From the NCBI GenBank assembly GCA_947497635.1, contig CANMHZ010000085.1:1-5870 (forward strand): a DNA stretch of 5,870 bases. The letters run 5' to 3'. The notes under the pieces are model-generated. The model searched no databases, was not told the DNA's origin, and saw nothing but the letters and a program-made list of their open reading frames with translations. How positions within the stretch are numbered: the stretch's first letter is position 1; each line of letters starts with the position of its first letter. A program made the translations under genes and the position numbers. This document shows positions 5,820 to 5,870 of the stretch, one piece after another. The stretch is from Helicobacteraceae bacterium. GTDB taxonomy: Bacteria > Campylobacterota > Campylobacteria > Campylobacterales > Sulfurimonadaceae.

Positions 5820-5870
5820 CCGTTCGTGGTGGGCTGACCGAACAATGAGCACCCTTCGACAAGCTCAGGG
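5820..5870. repeat. partial palindromic intergenic repeat (REP-like), cut by the window edge
   Basis: Starting 10 bases after the gpmI stop, the sequence changes character from AT-rich to GC-richer and palindromic. The first half has an inverted repeat, GTTCG (5822-5826) with CGAAC (5839-5843). The second half is framed by CCCT (5852-5855) and AGGG (5867-5870) around TTCGACAAGCTC, itself containing CTT/AAG. The words TTCGACAAGCTCAGGG and CCGTTCGTGGTG match, from memory, a dispersed intergenic repeat seen in many proteobacterial genomes, whose usual right end is CGAACGG. That end would lie just past the window and would pair with CCGTTCG at 5820-5826. The first half looks diverged from that remembered form. 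No poly-T tract is visible, so a terminator role is not shown. Family membership is recollection, not a search result. Confidence 0.6.

Overview
The window looks like a chromosomal segment of a free-living member of the Campylobacterota (Sulfurimonas/Sulfuricurvum-like). This is inferred from the gene content and arrangement. An mraY-murD pair is divergent from a cofactor-independent phosphoglycerate mutase, an order I recall from Campylobacter. The promoters show TATAAT-type -10 boxes without clear -35 boxes. The protein sequences resemble epsilonproteobacterial versions. The genus is a guess and was not tested by any search.

Layout from left to right. Positions 1-434 (minus) hold the first 144 codons of rfbC/rmlC, cut by the window edge. 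Positions 431-1318 (minus) hold a complete rfbA/rmlA, joined to rfbC by a GTGA stop/start overlap. Positions 1374-1727 (minus) encode a very acidic 117-residue protein of unknown function, with its own plausible promoter. Positions 1863-1938 (minus) are a tRNA-Phe(GAA) gene with an encoded CCA end. Positions 1987-3192 (minus) are murD and 3192-4250 (minus) are mraY, joined by a one-base TAATG overlap. The 84-base space 4251-4334 carries candidate promoters for both directions. Positions 4335-5810 (plus) are gpmI. The last 50 bases hold the start of a palindromic intergenic repeat that runs off the window.

Functionally, most of the minus-strand genes serve the cell envelope. MraY makes lipid I, and MurD adds D-glutamate to the peptidoglycan precursor. 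RfbA and RfbC catalyse steps one and three of dTDP-L-rhamnose synthesis for surface polysaccharide. GpmI, on the other strand, belongs to glycolysis/gluconeogenesis. No stretch longer than 300 bases lacks a gene.

I see no clearly new system here. The least explained items are the acidic protein, the truncated repeat after gpmI, and the overlapping opposite-strand -10 elements between mraY and gpmI.
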